From the NCBI RefSeq assembly GCF_000688335.1, contig NZ_JHZX01000001.1:1426001-1490000 (forward strand): 64,000 nucleotides of DNA. Direction: 5' to 3'. Under the pieces are notes generated by a model. It saw only the letters and a program-made list of their open reading frames with translations. It ran no database searches and was not told the origin of the DNA. How positions within the stretch are numbered: the stretch's first letter is position 1; each line of letters begins with the position of its first letter. Of the stretch, positions 1-8,215 are shown piece by piece. The DNA comes from Sediminibacter sp. Hel_I_10. Its GTDB lineage: Bacteria > Bacteroidota > Bacteroidia > Flavobacteriales > Flavobacteriaceae. The position numbers were made by a program, and so were the translations under genes.

Positions 1-1
1 A

Positions 2-541
2 GGAACACTGAGTAATGGCGTTGACATTTTTGATTTTGTTAGAAACAATCCTGTAAATGTTATTATTTCTGAAATAGAGCTTCCCGAACTCAATGGCATT
101 ACCGCGCTTAGAGCCATTAAAAAGGAATACAGCCACATTAATATTATTATGTACAGTTACCATCCTGAAGAGATTTATGCCATTAGCACCATCAAGGCGG
201 GCGCATCAGGATACATTTCGAAATCTGAAAATTTAGACTTTATAGAAAAAGGCATTGTTGCCGCTAATAAAGGGGAGGTTTATTTAAGTGAAAAAATGTC
301 TAAACACTTAAAATATAACGATGCCAGGATGTCTAAGAGCAGAATCTATAAACGATTATCTGCTAGAGAGGTTGAAGTGCTAAAATTGCTATCCTCTGGG
401 AAAAAGAACAAGGAAATCGCAAAAGAACTGGACATTAATGAAAAGACTGTGAGTACTTATAAAGCACGATTGTATAAAAAACTAAACGTGAATAATTTGA
501 TTGATTTGGTGAACCAAGGAAAACAGATTGACTTAACTTAA
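2..541 (+). CDS. LuxR/NarL-family response regulator, 5' end cut by the window edge
   Basis: A two-component response regulator controlling transcription. The visible part begins inside the receiver domain, which runs to about base 300 and keeps the switch Ser (in MYSY) and the conserved Lys of GYISKSE. A C-terminal LuxR-type helix-turn-helix follows (LSAREVEVLKLLSSGKKNKEIA, with the recognition helix near ISxKTVSTYK-like NEKTVSTYKARL). Translation is open from base 2, upstream of the first internal ATG at 149, so the true start lies outside the window. At the position normally held by the phospho-accepting Asp (four residues before the Pro of ELPELNG) the codon at 71-73 reads Glu, so regulation by phosphorylation may be altered. 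It converges with dnaG across a short gap. Family call is firm; the partner kinase and targets cannot be seen. Confidence 0.85.
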   Translation, partial: GTLSNGVDIFDFVRNNPVNVIISEIELPELNGITALRAIKKEYSHINIIMYSYHPEEIYAISTIKAGASGYISKSENLDFIEKGIVAANKGEVYLSEKMSKHLKYNDARMSKSRIYKRLSAREVEVLKLLSSGKKNKEIAKELDINEKTVSTYKARLYKKLNVNNLIDLVNQGKQIDLT

Positions 542-564
542 AGATCTTCCTTAATTTTTAATAA

Positions 565-2529
565 TCAACCAACAACTTTACCCAGCTTTCTAGACAAAAG
601 CATTTTTAATCCCAAATAATCCTTGACGTCTTCTAAAATCGTTTTTGAATTGGCATTTTCATTTTTGGTCTCCATTTGATATTCCGCCACTTTTTTATCA
701 ATAAGATAGCAGCGTAATGTGAGAATGGTTTGCGTTACCAATTGTGAAATGGAATGCTTTTTTTCTTTAGGAATGATATTATTACGTTCCCAATCGTGAA
801 GTTGATACCGTTCATCATTCATTAAAATACTGGTCACATCACTTGCCAATTCCTGCTCTAACTCATTAACGAAATTTTTAGTCGAAAATTCAGGAGTTTG
901 ATTCAAGGTTTCTATGATACTATAATACAGGGTTTTAAAATTTGGATTAGTAAACTGCATCTCATCTTCTTGAAGATCTAAATAGATTTTTTCAAACACT
1001 TTTGCATGATGCGTCACGGGCTCTAATTTGAGGTCACCGTCTTCTGTTTCTTTAAGCACTAAATCTTCAAAATCCTCTGTTTCTGTTCCATAGAGCAATA
1101 AAATTTCTATAATTTTTCGCTCCAGCTCATATTGCAGATCAATCTTCTTGGTTGGCATTTCAGATTTAACAACATTAAAAGCTTGATCTTTTTTTTCCTT
1201 TTGATAGGTTTTATTGGCCTCTTGCTCTTCTTTCTTATTGATTTGGGCTAAGGTGCTAAACAAAACGTTTTCGCTAATGTCCATTATTCTGGAGCACTCT
1301 CGAATGTAGATCTCTCTTTTAATTTGATCTGGGATCTTTGCGATACTGTTGACAATATCCCGTATGGTGTCGGCTTTTTTTATAGGGTCTTTATTGGCAT
1401 CTTTCATAAGCAAGGACGCCTTAAACTGAATGAAATCCTTAGCATTATCTTCTAAATACTCGGTCAACTCCTCTAATGTGTTTTGCTTAGCAAAACTATC
1501 GGGATCCTCTCCCTGTGGAAACGAGCAAACCTTAACGTTCATCCCTTGCTCCAAAATTAAATCAACCCCCCTAAGAGACGCTCTAATTCCTGCCGCATCC
1601 CCATCAAAAAGCACCGTGATATTGTTGGTAAGCCTATTAATTAAACGAATTTGCTCAGGGGTTAGCGCTGTTCCCGAAGATGCCACCACATTCTTGATCC
1701 CAGTTTGATGAAATTGGATCACATCGGTGTAACCTTCTACCAAATAACAACCATCCTCTTTAGCAATAGACTGTTTGGCGTGATAAATACCGTATAACAC
1801 CTTGCTCTTATGGTAGACTTCGCTTTCTGGGGAGTTAAGGTACTTGGCCGATTTTTTATCTGCGGTTAAAATACGTCCGCCAAAGCCAAGAACCCTGCCA
1901 CTCATACTATGAATGGGAAACATGACCCGGCCTTTGAACCTGTCGAATTTTTTATCGGGCTTTACGATGGTCAAGCCTGTTTTTTCTAAAAACTCGAGTT
2001 GATATCCTTTTTTTATAGCTTCGTCTGTAAACGCCTGCCAATCATCAAGACAATAGCCCAAGTTAAAATCTTTGATGGTCTCGTAAGTAAAGCCACGCTC
2101 TTTAAAGTAGCTTAAACCAATAGCCTGCCCTTGATCTGTTTTAAGCATAACGCGCTGAAAATACGTTTGCGCAAATTCATTGACCAAATACATGCTCTCG
2201 CGCTCATTGGCTTGTTCCTTTTGCTCATCGGTACGCTCGGTTTCCTCAATCTCAATATTGTATTTTTTAGCAAGATATTTTATGGCTTCAGGATAGGTGA
2301 AATGCTCATGTTCCATCAAAAATGTAACGGCATTCCCTCCTTTTCCGCTAGAAAAATCCTTCCAGATCTGCTTTACCGGGGAGACCATAAAACTTGGTGA
2401 ACGTTCATCACTAAAAGGGCTTAATCCCTTGAAGTTGCTACCAGACTTTTTCAGCTGAACAAAATCACCTATAACCTCCTCTACACGAGCGGTTTCAAAT
2501 ACTTGTTCTATACTGGATTTCGATATCAA
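565..2529 (-). CDS. dnaG: DNA primase DnaG
   Basis: Makes RNA primers for chromosome replication. Length (654 aa) is normal. The N-terminal zinc-binding region is recognisable by its flanks (VQLKKSGSNFKG, SPSFMVSP) but all four metal ligands are replaced: the expected Cys-x2-His is Ser37/Ser40 and the expected Cys-x2-Cys is Asp58/Ser61. The catalytic TOPRIM domain is intact, with EGYTDV at 265-270 and DGDAAG from 309. A C-terminal helicase-binding region of low similarity follows. The start codon is TTG: an in-frame stop lies two codons upstream and no ATG is available near the conserved ISKSSIEQVFETARVEEV start. Loss of the zinc ligands seems from memory to be shared by other flavobacterial primases, so it is probably a lineage trait and not decay. 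Confidence 0.95.
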   Translation of the reverse strand: MISKSSIEQVFETARVEEVIGDFVQLKKSGSNFKGLSPFSDERSPSFMVSPVKQIWKDFSSGKGGNAVTFLMEHEHFTYPEAIKYLAKKYNIEIEETERTDEQKEQANERESMYLVNEFAQTYFQRVMLKTDQGQAIGLSYFKERGFTYETIKDFNLGYCLDDWQAFTDEAIKKGYQLEFLEKTGLTIVKPDKKFDRFKGRVMFPIHSMSGRVLGFGGRILTADKKSAKYLNSPESEVYHKSKVLYGIYHAKQSIAKEDGCYLVEGYTDVIQFHQTGIKNVVASSGTALTPEQIRLINRLTNNITVLFDGDAAGIRASLRGVDLILEQGMNVKVCSFPQGEDPDSFAKQNTLEELTEYLEDNAKDFIQFKASLLMKDANKDPIKKADTIRDIVNSIAKIPDQIKREIYIRECSRIMDISENVLFSTLAQINKKEEQEANKTYQKEKKDQAFNVVKSEMPTKKIDLQYELERKIIEILLLYGTETEDFEDLVLKETEDGDLKLEPVTHHAKVFEKIYLDLQEDEMQFTNPNFKTLYYSIIETLNQTPEFSTKNFVNELEQELASDVTSILMNDERYQLHDWERNNIIPKEKKHSISQLVTQTILTLRCYLIDKKVAEYQMETKNENANSKTILEDVKDYLGLKMLLSRKLGKVVG

Positions 2530-2796
2530 AAATTAGAAGATTTAAAGATTTCAAAATTAGACAAAATTAAGCATTATAAGAACGTCGTGACTTCTTATCC
2601 GCTCTAAAAGCTTGATATAGATTTTACATGATTGCTTATAGTAGTTTCTTCATATAAACTCTTACAGCTTTAAAATCGTCATAATCAAAAAAATAGTTTT
2701 AGTATTTTCTTACATGATTATACCCGAGTTTTATATTTATCTCATAGTTTTACATTTTTCAACGACAAAAAAATAGTAACTTTTCAAAAAAACGTT
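2530..2796. other. Divergent intergenic region between dnaG and a lipoprotein gene
   Basis: AT-rich gap that must hold the promoters of both divergent genes. I saw no hairpin, no leader peptide and no clear TTG-N19-TAnnTTTG promoter on either strand. Confidence 0.4.
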
Positions 2797-4080
2797 ATGA
2801 AACAAATAACACTTGGCTCAATATTGCTTTGTTTTTTATCATTTTTAGCTTGTAACAACAATGATAATGATGTGCCAATAGAGGAAGAGGATGACAGCCC
2901 TGTGCTTACAGAAAATGTGGAGGTATATGATGATGCCCTTTTAGAAAATGGTTTTGTACTTGTAGTGGAGAACGGCGGCAATACTTCTTTTTTTATTGAT
3001 AAAGCTGGCAATAGAGTTAAAGAGTATGACTTTGGAACCAATCTTGGCAATGACCTTGAACTTTTAGAAAATGGAAAATTATTGGGAATTTTTAAATCTG
3101 ATAATCCAACATTTTCTTTTGGAGGTTATGGCGGCAAGATTAGGATTATGGATGACCAGGGCAACATAGAATGGGAATACATCAACTCAGATGATAATCA
3201 ACTCTCACACCACGATGTAGAGTTATTGCCAAACGGCAATGTGCTCTTTATTGTTTGGGAACGCATCACGGCAGAAGAAGCCCAAGCAAACGGCGTAAAT
3301 ACTGAAATCGATATTTTTCCTGAAGTCCTTTTAGAAGTCAATCCTAATACAAATCTAGTAGAATGGCAATGGAGGAGTTTCGAGCACATTATCCAAGATT
3401 TTGATAGTGCTGCATCTCAATTTGGTGTTATTGGTGATCATCCGGAACTTATAGATGTTAACTATAACACTTTTGAAAATGGTGACTTTATGCACGCTAA
3501 CGGACTTGATTATGACCCTATAAAAGATATTGTATATCTCAGCGTGAATTTCTACAGTGAGGTCTGGGTCATTGACCACAGTACGACAACAACAGAGGCT
3601 TCTTTAGACACCGGCGGTAATTACAATAAAGGCGGAGACTTAATTTATCGCTTTGGTAATCCCGAAGCTTATCATAATAGCGTTGGTAGCCGTCTATTTC
3701 ATAACAATCACTTTCCTAATATTCTAGAAGAAAATGAAATAGGTGCTGGAAATCTATTGATCTTTAACAATGGTATTGACGTTAGTCAATCTACAGTTTA
3801 TGAGTTAGACATTCCAGACACTTTTAGTCTAATTCCAAATGCTGATAATGAACCTGATATTGTTTGGAGCTTTACAGATCCTGATTTATTTCACGGAAGA
3901 ATTTCTGGAGCCGTACGCCTTAAAAACGGCAACACGCTTATCACCGAAGGAGATTACGGTTTTTGGGAGGTGACTGATGCTGGTGAAATAGCTTGGAAAT
4001 ATAATGGTTTGATTGGTAATATCTGGAGAGGTTATGGGTATACTCAAGACGAACAAGCTATTATTGATTTAGGACTATAA
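2797..4080 (+). CDS. Arylsulfotransferase (ASST)-like lipoprotein
   Basis: A 427-residue secreted lipoprotein: hydrophobic signal followed by LSFLAC with lipidated Cys19, then an acidic linker. The rest resembles the ASST beta-propeller family, shown by the repeated blade phrases HHDVELLPNGNVLFI (from 138), MHANGLDYD (His233), NNHFPN (His305) followed by GNLLIFNNG, and SGAVRLKNGNTLITEG near the C terminus. In characterised bacterial arylsulfate sulfotransferases equivalent histidines lie at the propeller centre. The substrate is unknown, and many flavobacterial relatives have not been tested for sulfotransferase activity, so the fold assignment is stronger than the reaction. It is a single gene, divergent from dnaG, and ends at a bidirectional terminator. 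Confidence 0.7.
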   Translation: MKQITLGSILLCFLSFLACNNNDNDVPIEEEDDSPVLTENVEVYDDALLENGFVLVVENGGNTSFFIDKAGNRVKEYDFGTNLGNDLELLENGKLLGIFKSDNPTFSFGGYGGKIRIMDDQGNIEWEYINSDDNQLSHHDVELLPNGNVLFIVWERITAEEAQANGVNTEIDIFPEVLLEVNPNTNLVEWQWRSFEHIIQDFDSAASQFGVIGDHPELIDVNYNTFENGDFMHANGLDYDPIKDIVYLSVNFYSEVWVIDHSTTTTEASLDTGGNYNKGGDLIYRFGNPEAYHNSVGSRLFHNNHFPNILEENEIGAGNLLIFNNGIDVSQSTVYELDIPDTFSLIPNADNEPDIVWSFTDPDLFHGRISGAVRLKNGNTLITEGDYGFWEVTDAGEIAWKYNGLIGNIWRGYGYTQDEQAIIDLGL

Positions 4081-4118
4081 AAAAAGAGCCTAGACATCAA
4101 TCTCTAGGCTCTTTTTTT
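4081..4118. terminator. Bidirectional intrinsic terminator
   Basis: Nine-base-pair stem GAGCCTAGA (4086-4094) with TCTAGGCTC (4103-4111), flanked by an A tract on the left and a T tract on the right, so it can terminate transcription from both directions. It sits exactly between two convergent genes. Confidence 0.9.
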
Positions 4119-4138
4119 ATAATGTTTCTTATTATTGC

Positions 4139-5221
4139 TTAATCAAAATCAAAACGAATCCCCATAGAAATATTGTTTTGATCAATGACCTGATCTTTAA
4201 ATACGGTATTGAGATCATATTTAGCATACAGACTCATATTATCAACCCCGACGTAGGCACTCAAACCATAAACAAAATCTGAGGCGTTATAATTACGTCT
4301 TATTTTCTGTTTCACGCGGTCACCATCCTCTTTATATCTCAGTTTTTGTTGCGCTCCTATTCTCACGCCACCATAGGCGCCTATGCCCATTTTAAATTGA
4401 TTATGTGTGTTATATCTAAAATAATCTTCCTTTTCGATCTTTTTTGATGGACCAAATTCAAAAAATACAGGAATGACCAAGTTGGTAATTCTAAATTCTG
4501 ACTCAATCAAATCAGAAGGAAATGGTTCTAACGTTGTCATGTTTCCGTCTTGAACAAAATATTGGTCGTCTTTAGGCGTAAATTTATTCCATTGAAATGA
4601 GAAACCATATTTAAGGCGCAACGCGTTAGAGTTTTCAAAAATCCGTGTATTCCAAGACAAACCTAATTCTACAAAACCAGAACCTAAGACACTATAAGTA
4701 TCTCCCAAAGACTCGCCATCAATTAAGGCATTATTAAAACCAATAGCAAAAACCAAGTCACTGTAGGTACGCTTGTCATATTTCTTGGGTTTGTTCTTAC
4801 TCTTGAAATTAAGAAAGCTATGCTCACTGTCACCGCCTCCTATAGACAAACCAAAGGTGTACGTATCGTTATCAAAACGATAATCCTCGTCGTTACGTTC
4901 TAGTAAAGCAATTTTATTATTAATAATTGCCAAACGATCTTCAATATTCAACGCTCGTTTTTGAGCGGCCTCTGTTTTGAGCTGCTCTGCCTTTTCTTTG
5001 TTGATTTCTCCATTCTCCAAACGCTGATTAATAGCCTCAACCTCAGCTTTTAGAAACTCACGCTCCTCAGTTTCGATGGTAGTCTTTAAGTCTTCCAAGA
5101 CCTTGATCCTATTTTCGGTTTTGGTCATTGATGTACTATCAACTTGTTGTTCTTGCGCATTTAGCGTAGTGAAAATTAAGCATAAAGCTACCTGCACTAC
5201 ATACTTTGTAATAGTGTTCAT
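4139..5221 (-). CDS. Outer-membrane beta-barrel protein with N-terminal coiled coil
   Basis: Unrecognised 360-aa protein. It has a signal peptide ending at LNAQ (about residue 22), then a charged heptad-rich helix (about 30-110, ENRIKVLEDLKTTIE and onwards) likely to form a coiled coil. The rest is alternating beta strands ending in Phe-Asp, as in outer-membrane barrels of the PorT-like type. It is the third gene of a set with an ECF sigma factor and its putative anti-sigma factor, which suggests envelope homeostasis or that the barrel is a target or sensor of that sigma factor. The function beyond location is not known. Confidence 0.7.
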   Translation of the reverse strand: MNTITKYVVQVALCLIFTTLNAQEQQVDSTSMTKTENRIKVLEDLKTTIETEEREFLKAEVEAINQRLENGEINKEKAEQLKTEAAQKRALNIEDRLAIINNKIALLERNDEDYRFDNDTYTFGLSIGGGDSEHSFLNFKSKNKPKKYDKRTYSDLVFAIGFNNALIDGESLGDTYSVLGSGFVELGLSWNTRIFENSNALRLKYGFSFQWNKFTPKDDQYFVQDGNMTTLEPFPSDLIESEFRITNLVIPVFFEFGPSKKIEKEDYFRYNTHNQFKMGIGAYGGVRIGAQQKLRYKEDGDRVKQKIRRNYNASDFVYGLSAYVGVDNMSLYAKYDLNTVFKDQVIDQNNISMGIRFDFD

Positions 5222-5290
5222 AATGTTCGATTTTTAATTGATGTTACAGTTATTCTCATCTTTTAGAATGAGAGGTTTCCTTCTCAGGAG

Positions 5291-6064
5291 TTAATCATTA
5301 CGTTCAGCAACTGCAGTTTTTACTGTATCGTAACTAGATCTTAAGGCATCAAAGACCTTTGACCTAAACGATTGGTCCAACTCATCTTCAACGTCTTGAA
5401 GTAATGCATTGGCATCTACCGTTCTCGTGGTCTCATTATATAGTCTTTGCTTTAAAATTTCTCGTTCTGCCTTCTTTAAAAGGTCTTCAATTTCTTTGTC
5501 TGAAACTACGTCACCTTCATCCTGAAGCTTCTTTATTTCAGCAACCACCTCTAGCACTTTCGCTTGTTCTGCAGTTAATGTACTGGCCAGTAACACAGCA
5601 GCATTCTTCTTATCTTCTTTGAGTTTCTCTGAAGAAGCACTTGCTATTTGAGCATTGTCAATAGTGGTTTTATTCTTATTTAATGCCTTCTGTGTGCTTT
5701 CGCTTTGAACTTTAGGCTGGTTGTCTACATCTACAATCTTTTCAATAGCTTCGGAAACATTAAGGTCCTGTACATTCTTGATCCCACCAGAGTTCTCATC
5801 ATTGATGGGATTTTGATGGCTTTCAGTATCAACAATTGTTGGAGCGATGCTGTGTTCTTCATGATTCTTGAAGAATAGAGTACTTACCAAAAGCACACCC
5901 ACAAGAGAAGCCGCTATCCCCAGATACATAAATCTCGATTTGGTCTTCTGGCTATGGTTCGCATCCATTTGTTCTGAGAGTTGCTCCCATGAACCTTCTG
6001 AAGGTTTGATGCTACGCTCCTCCATCTTCTTTTTAAGCTGTTCTTCAAATTTAATTGGAGCCAT
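5291..6064 (-). CDS. Putative membrane anti-sigma factor
   Basis: A 257-aa protein with a cytoplasmic N-terminal stretch (about 1-42), one membrane helix (about 44-66, YLGIAASLVGVLLVSTLFF) and a long, acidic, Gln/Lys-rich extracytoplasmic part with helical repeats. This topology and its position directly after an ECF sigma gene, with the two reading frames overlapping by 14 bases, are typical of anti-sigma factors. No zinc-binding His-x3-Cys-x2-Cys motif is seen, so it is not a classical ZAS-type protein. The role is inferred from context. Confidence 0.6.
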   Translation of the reverse strand: MAPIKFEEQLKKKMEERSIKPSEGSWEQLSEQMDANHSQKTKSRFMYLGIAASLVGVLLVSTLFFKNHEEHSIAPTIVDTESHQNPINDENSGGIKNVQDLNVSEAIEKIVDVDNQPKVQSESTQKALNKNKTTIDNAQIASASSEKLKEDKKNAAVLLASTLTAEQAKVLEVVAEIKKLQDEGDVVSDKEIEDLLKKAEREILKQRLYNETTRTVDANALLQDVEDELDQSFRSKVFDALRSSYDTVKTAVAERND

Positions 6065-6614
6065 AACTATTTTTATTTAATTCTGTAATCTGTTTTTGTA
6101 ATAGTTGTCTCGCCTTAAATAGCTGAGACTTAGAGGTACCTTCAGAGATATTTAGCAACGCTGCAATTTCATGGTGCTTGTACCCTTCTATGGCGTACAT
6201 CACAAAAACCATTTTATAGCCTTCTGGCAGCCGGTCTATGATCTCTTGAATTTGAGCCACTTCTATCTTTGAGTCAATATTATTGTACTCTTGATGAATA
6301 ATTGGCTCATCTTCTACCGAAAACTCAACCTTTTTCTCCTGCCTCAAAAATGAAATGGATTCTCTCACCATGATGCGCCTTAACCATCCTTCAAACGAAC
6401 CCTTATTTTCAAAATCCTTCAAATGTTTAAAGGCTTTAAAAAAACCTTTCAGCATAACGGACTCAGCATTTTGCATATCCCTAATATAATACCTGCATAC
6501 GCTAAGCATCTTAGGAGCGTGCGTTTCATATAAAATATGCTGCGCTTCTCGCTTTCCTTTGGCTGCTTTTTTAATAAGTGCCGTATTGTTATTATGTAAC
6601 TGAATAACTTTCAA
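6051..6614 (-). CDS. ECF-type RNA polymerase sigma factor
   Basis: A 187-aa sigma-70 family protein with only region 2 (about 30-95, including SPKMLSVCR-like APKMLSVCRYYIRDM and FEGWLRRIMVRES) and region 4 (about 125-175, LPEGYKMVFVMYAIEGYKHHEIAALL with its helix-turn-helix). The start is TTG: translation upstream meets a stop two codons earlier, and the MKVIQLH start agrees with what I recall of flavobacterial relatives. Overlap with the downstream membrane protein argues for translational coupling of sigma and anti-sigma. Confidence 0.9.
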   Translation of the reverse strand: MKVIQLHNNNTALIKKAAKGKREAQHILYETHAPKMLSVCRYYIRDMQNAESVMLKGFFKAFKHLKDFENKGSFEGWLRRIMVRESISFLRQEKKVEFSVEDEPIIHQEYNNIDSKIEVAQIQEIIDRLPEGYKMVFVMYAIEGYKHHEIAALLNISEGTSKSQLFKARQLLQKQITELNKNSYGSN

Positions 6615-6766
6615 AATTCAATTGATAAGGTGTTCTATTAGTATAGACGCAAAACATTAAGAAACGGTTGCCTGAGTCATTAAAAAATAATGGATAATTT
6701 AGTGTAAAATGTTCTAAAAACAATCTAATACCAATATAATCAATAGATTACAAGCAATGAGAATTT

Positions 6767-7744
6767 TTATTTTTTTCGCTCAATAACGTAGTTGACCATA
6801 AGCACTAAGGAATTTTTAAATTGGGATTCGGGATACCCATCCAGTAGTTTTAAGGCTTCTGCCTGAAAGCTCTTCATCTTGTTGACCGCATAATCCAGAC
6901 CATGATTAGATTTTACAAATGCGATAACCTCTTTGACTCTCTTTTTGTCTTTATTATGGTTTTTTACAGAGTTGATCAACCAGGATTTTTCTTTTTTAGT
7001 ACAGGTATTAAGTACATAAATAAGCGGTAAGGTCATTTTCTGCTCCTTAATATCAATCCCCGTAGGTTTCCCTATGGCCTCTGAACCATAATCAAACAGA
7101 TCATCCTTGATTTGAAAGGCCATCCCGATGAGCTCTCCAAACTTACGCATGGTGTCTACATCTGGTGAGTTTGGTTTTACAGATGCTGCACCTAAACTAC
7201 AGCAAGCCGCTATAAGCGTGGCCGTTTTTTGCCTAATGATGTCGTAATACACCGCTTCGGTGATATCAAGCTGTCTGGCTTTTTCTATTTGAAGTAATTC
7301 GCCTTCACTCATCTCACGTACAGCTACAGAAATGATTTTGAGCAAATCAAAATCATTATTGTCAATTGATAATAACAGCCCTTTAGACAACAAATAATCT
7401 CCAATAAGTACCGCGATTTTATTTTTCCAAAGCGCATTGATAGAAAAGAAACCACGCCTTCGGTTACTATCATCTACCACATCATCATGAACCAATGTGG
7501 CGGTGTGAATCAACTCTATAACAGCGGCGCCTCTATAGGTGCGTTCACTTACTTGGCCGTTATCTATCATTTTAGCGACCAGAAACACAAACATGGGCCG
7601 CATTTGTTTGCCCTTACGATTTACAATATAAGTAGTGATTCTATTGAGCAGGGCGACCTTACTGGACATGGCAAGCAAAAACTTTTGCTCGAAGAGTTCC
7701 ATCTCGTAGGCGATAGGTTGTTTTATTTGCTCGGTGATTTTCAA
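6767..7744 (-). CDS. Trans-type polyprenyl diphosphate synthase
   Basis: Builds the long prenyl chain of the respiratory quinone (menaquinone in this group) from farnesyl/geranyl diphosphate and isopentenyl diphosphate. Both aspartate-rich motifs are present: DDVVDDSNRRRG, and KDDLFD near the C terminus, which bind magnesium-diphosphate. The 325-aa length is normal for octaprenyl/hexaprenyl-type synthases; chain length cannot be read reliably from the sequence. Translation starts at TTG; an ATG only occurs 14 codons later, inside the conserved start. It is a single gene with long gaps around it. Confidence 0.9.
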   Translation of the reverse strand: MKITEQIKQPIAYEMELFEQKFLLAMSSKVALLNRITTYIVNRKGKQMRPMFVFLVAKMIDNGQVSERTYRGAAVIELIHTATLVHDDVVDDSNRRRGFFSINALWKNKIAVLIGDYLLSKGLLLSIDNNDFDLLKIISVAVREMSEGELLQIEKARQLDITEAVYYDIIRQKTATLIAACCSLGAASVKPNSPDVDTMRKFGELIGMAFQIKDDLFDYGSEAIGKPTGIDIKEQKMTLPLIYVLNTCTKKEKSWLINSVKNHNKDKKRVKEVIAFVKSNHGLDYAVNKMKSFQAEALKLLDGYPESQFKNSLVLMVNYVIERKK

Positions 7745-8215
7745 TAGAATCTAAAAATGTGTGATAACTCTGCAAATTTACTAATAATGCCCATAGGGAA
7801 TGACGCTCTTCTTATATAAAAGTTAAAATGAATTTGCTTTTCATACAAGCCAGTTTTTTTAAAAAAAATCTATTAAACTTATATAAATGAAAATTCACTT
7901 TCTAAACTTTTCCCTTTGGCTTGAGCTTTATAACTTATTGCCCATCATCTGTAGACTTTAAATGAGGACTAACTACGATAGCCAATGAGATGGCAAAAGT
8001 TTATTCATAGCTTCATCAAGAGCGAACAAGAATTACTTTAAAAAAAAAAAGACTATTAAATGATATTTAGAAATAAATAATTAAAATTACCTTCAAGAGA
8101 TTGATCAATAAAGCGAACGATTTAGTTGCTTTATAATTTTTATAAAATAAAAAAAACCGCATTATATTAAATAATGCGGTTAATCACTTATTTGTTAATC
8201 AATTAGTTAAAAAAC
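7745..8215. other. 471-base gap without a convincing gene
   Basis: Very AT-rich. It holds the terminator of the downstream T9SS cargo gene (8145-8181) and presumably the promoter of the prenyl synthase gene. Short frames exist (for instance a 24-codon one from 7887 on the plus strand) but none has coding character or a partner. I see nothing else. Confidence 0.5.
8145..8181 (-). terminator. Intrinsic terminator after the T9SS cargo gene
   Basis: Eleven-base-pair stem AACCGCATTAT (8155-8165) with ATAATGCGGTT (8171-8181), loop of five. On the minus strand it is followed by a run of eight T residues. It lies about 35 bases past the stop codon of the gene ending at 8216. Confidence 0.9.

Noticed and set aside
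7887-7961. 24-codon plus-strand frame rich in Leu/Phe/Trp, considered as a leader peptide
   Set aside because: There is no plus-strand operon or terminator behind it; the next genes are on the minus strand.
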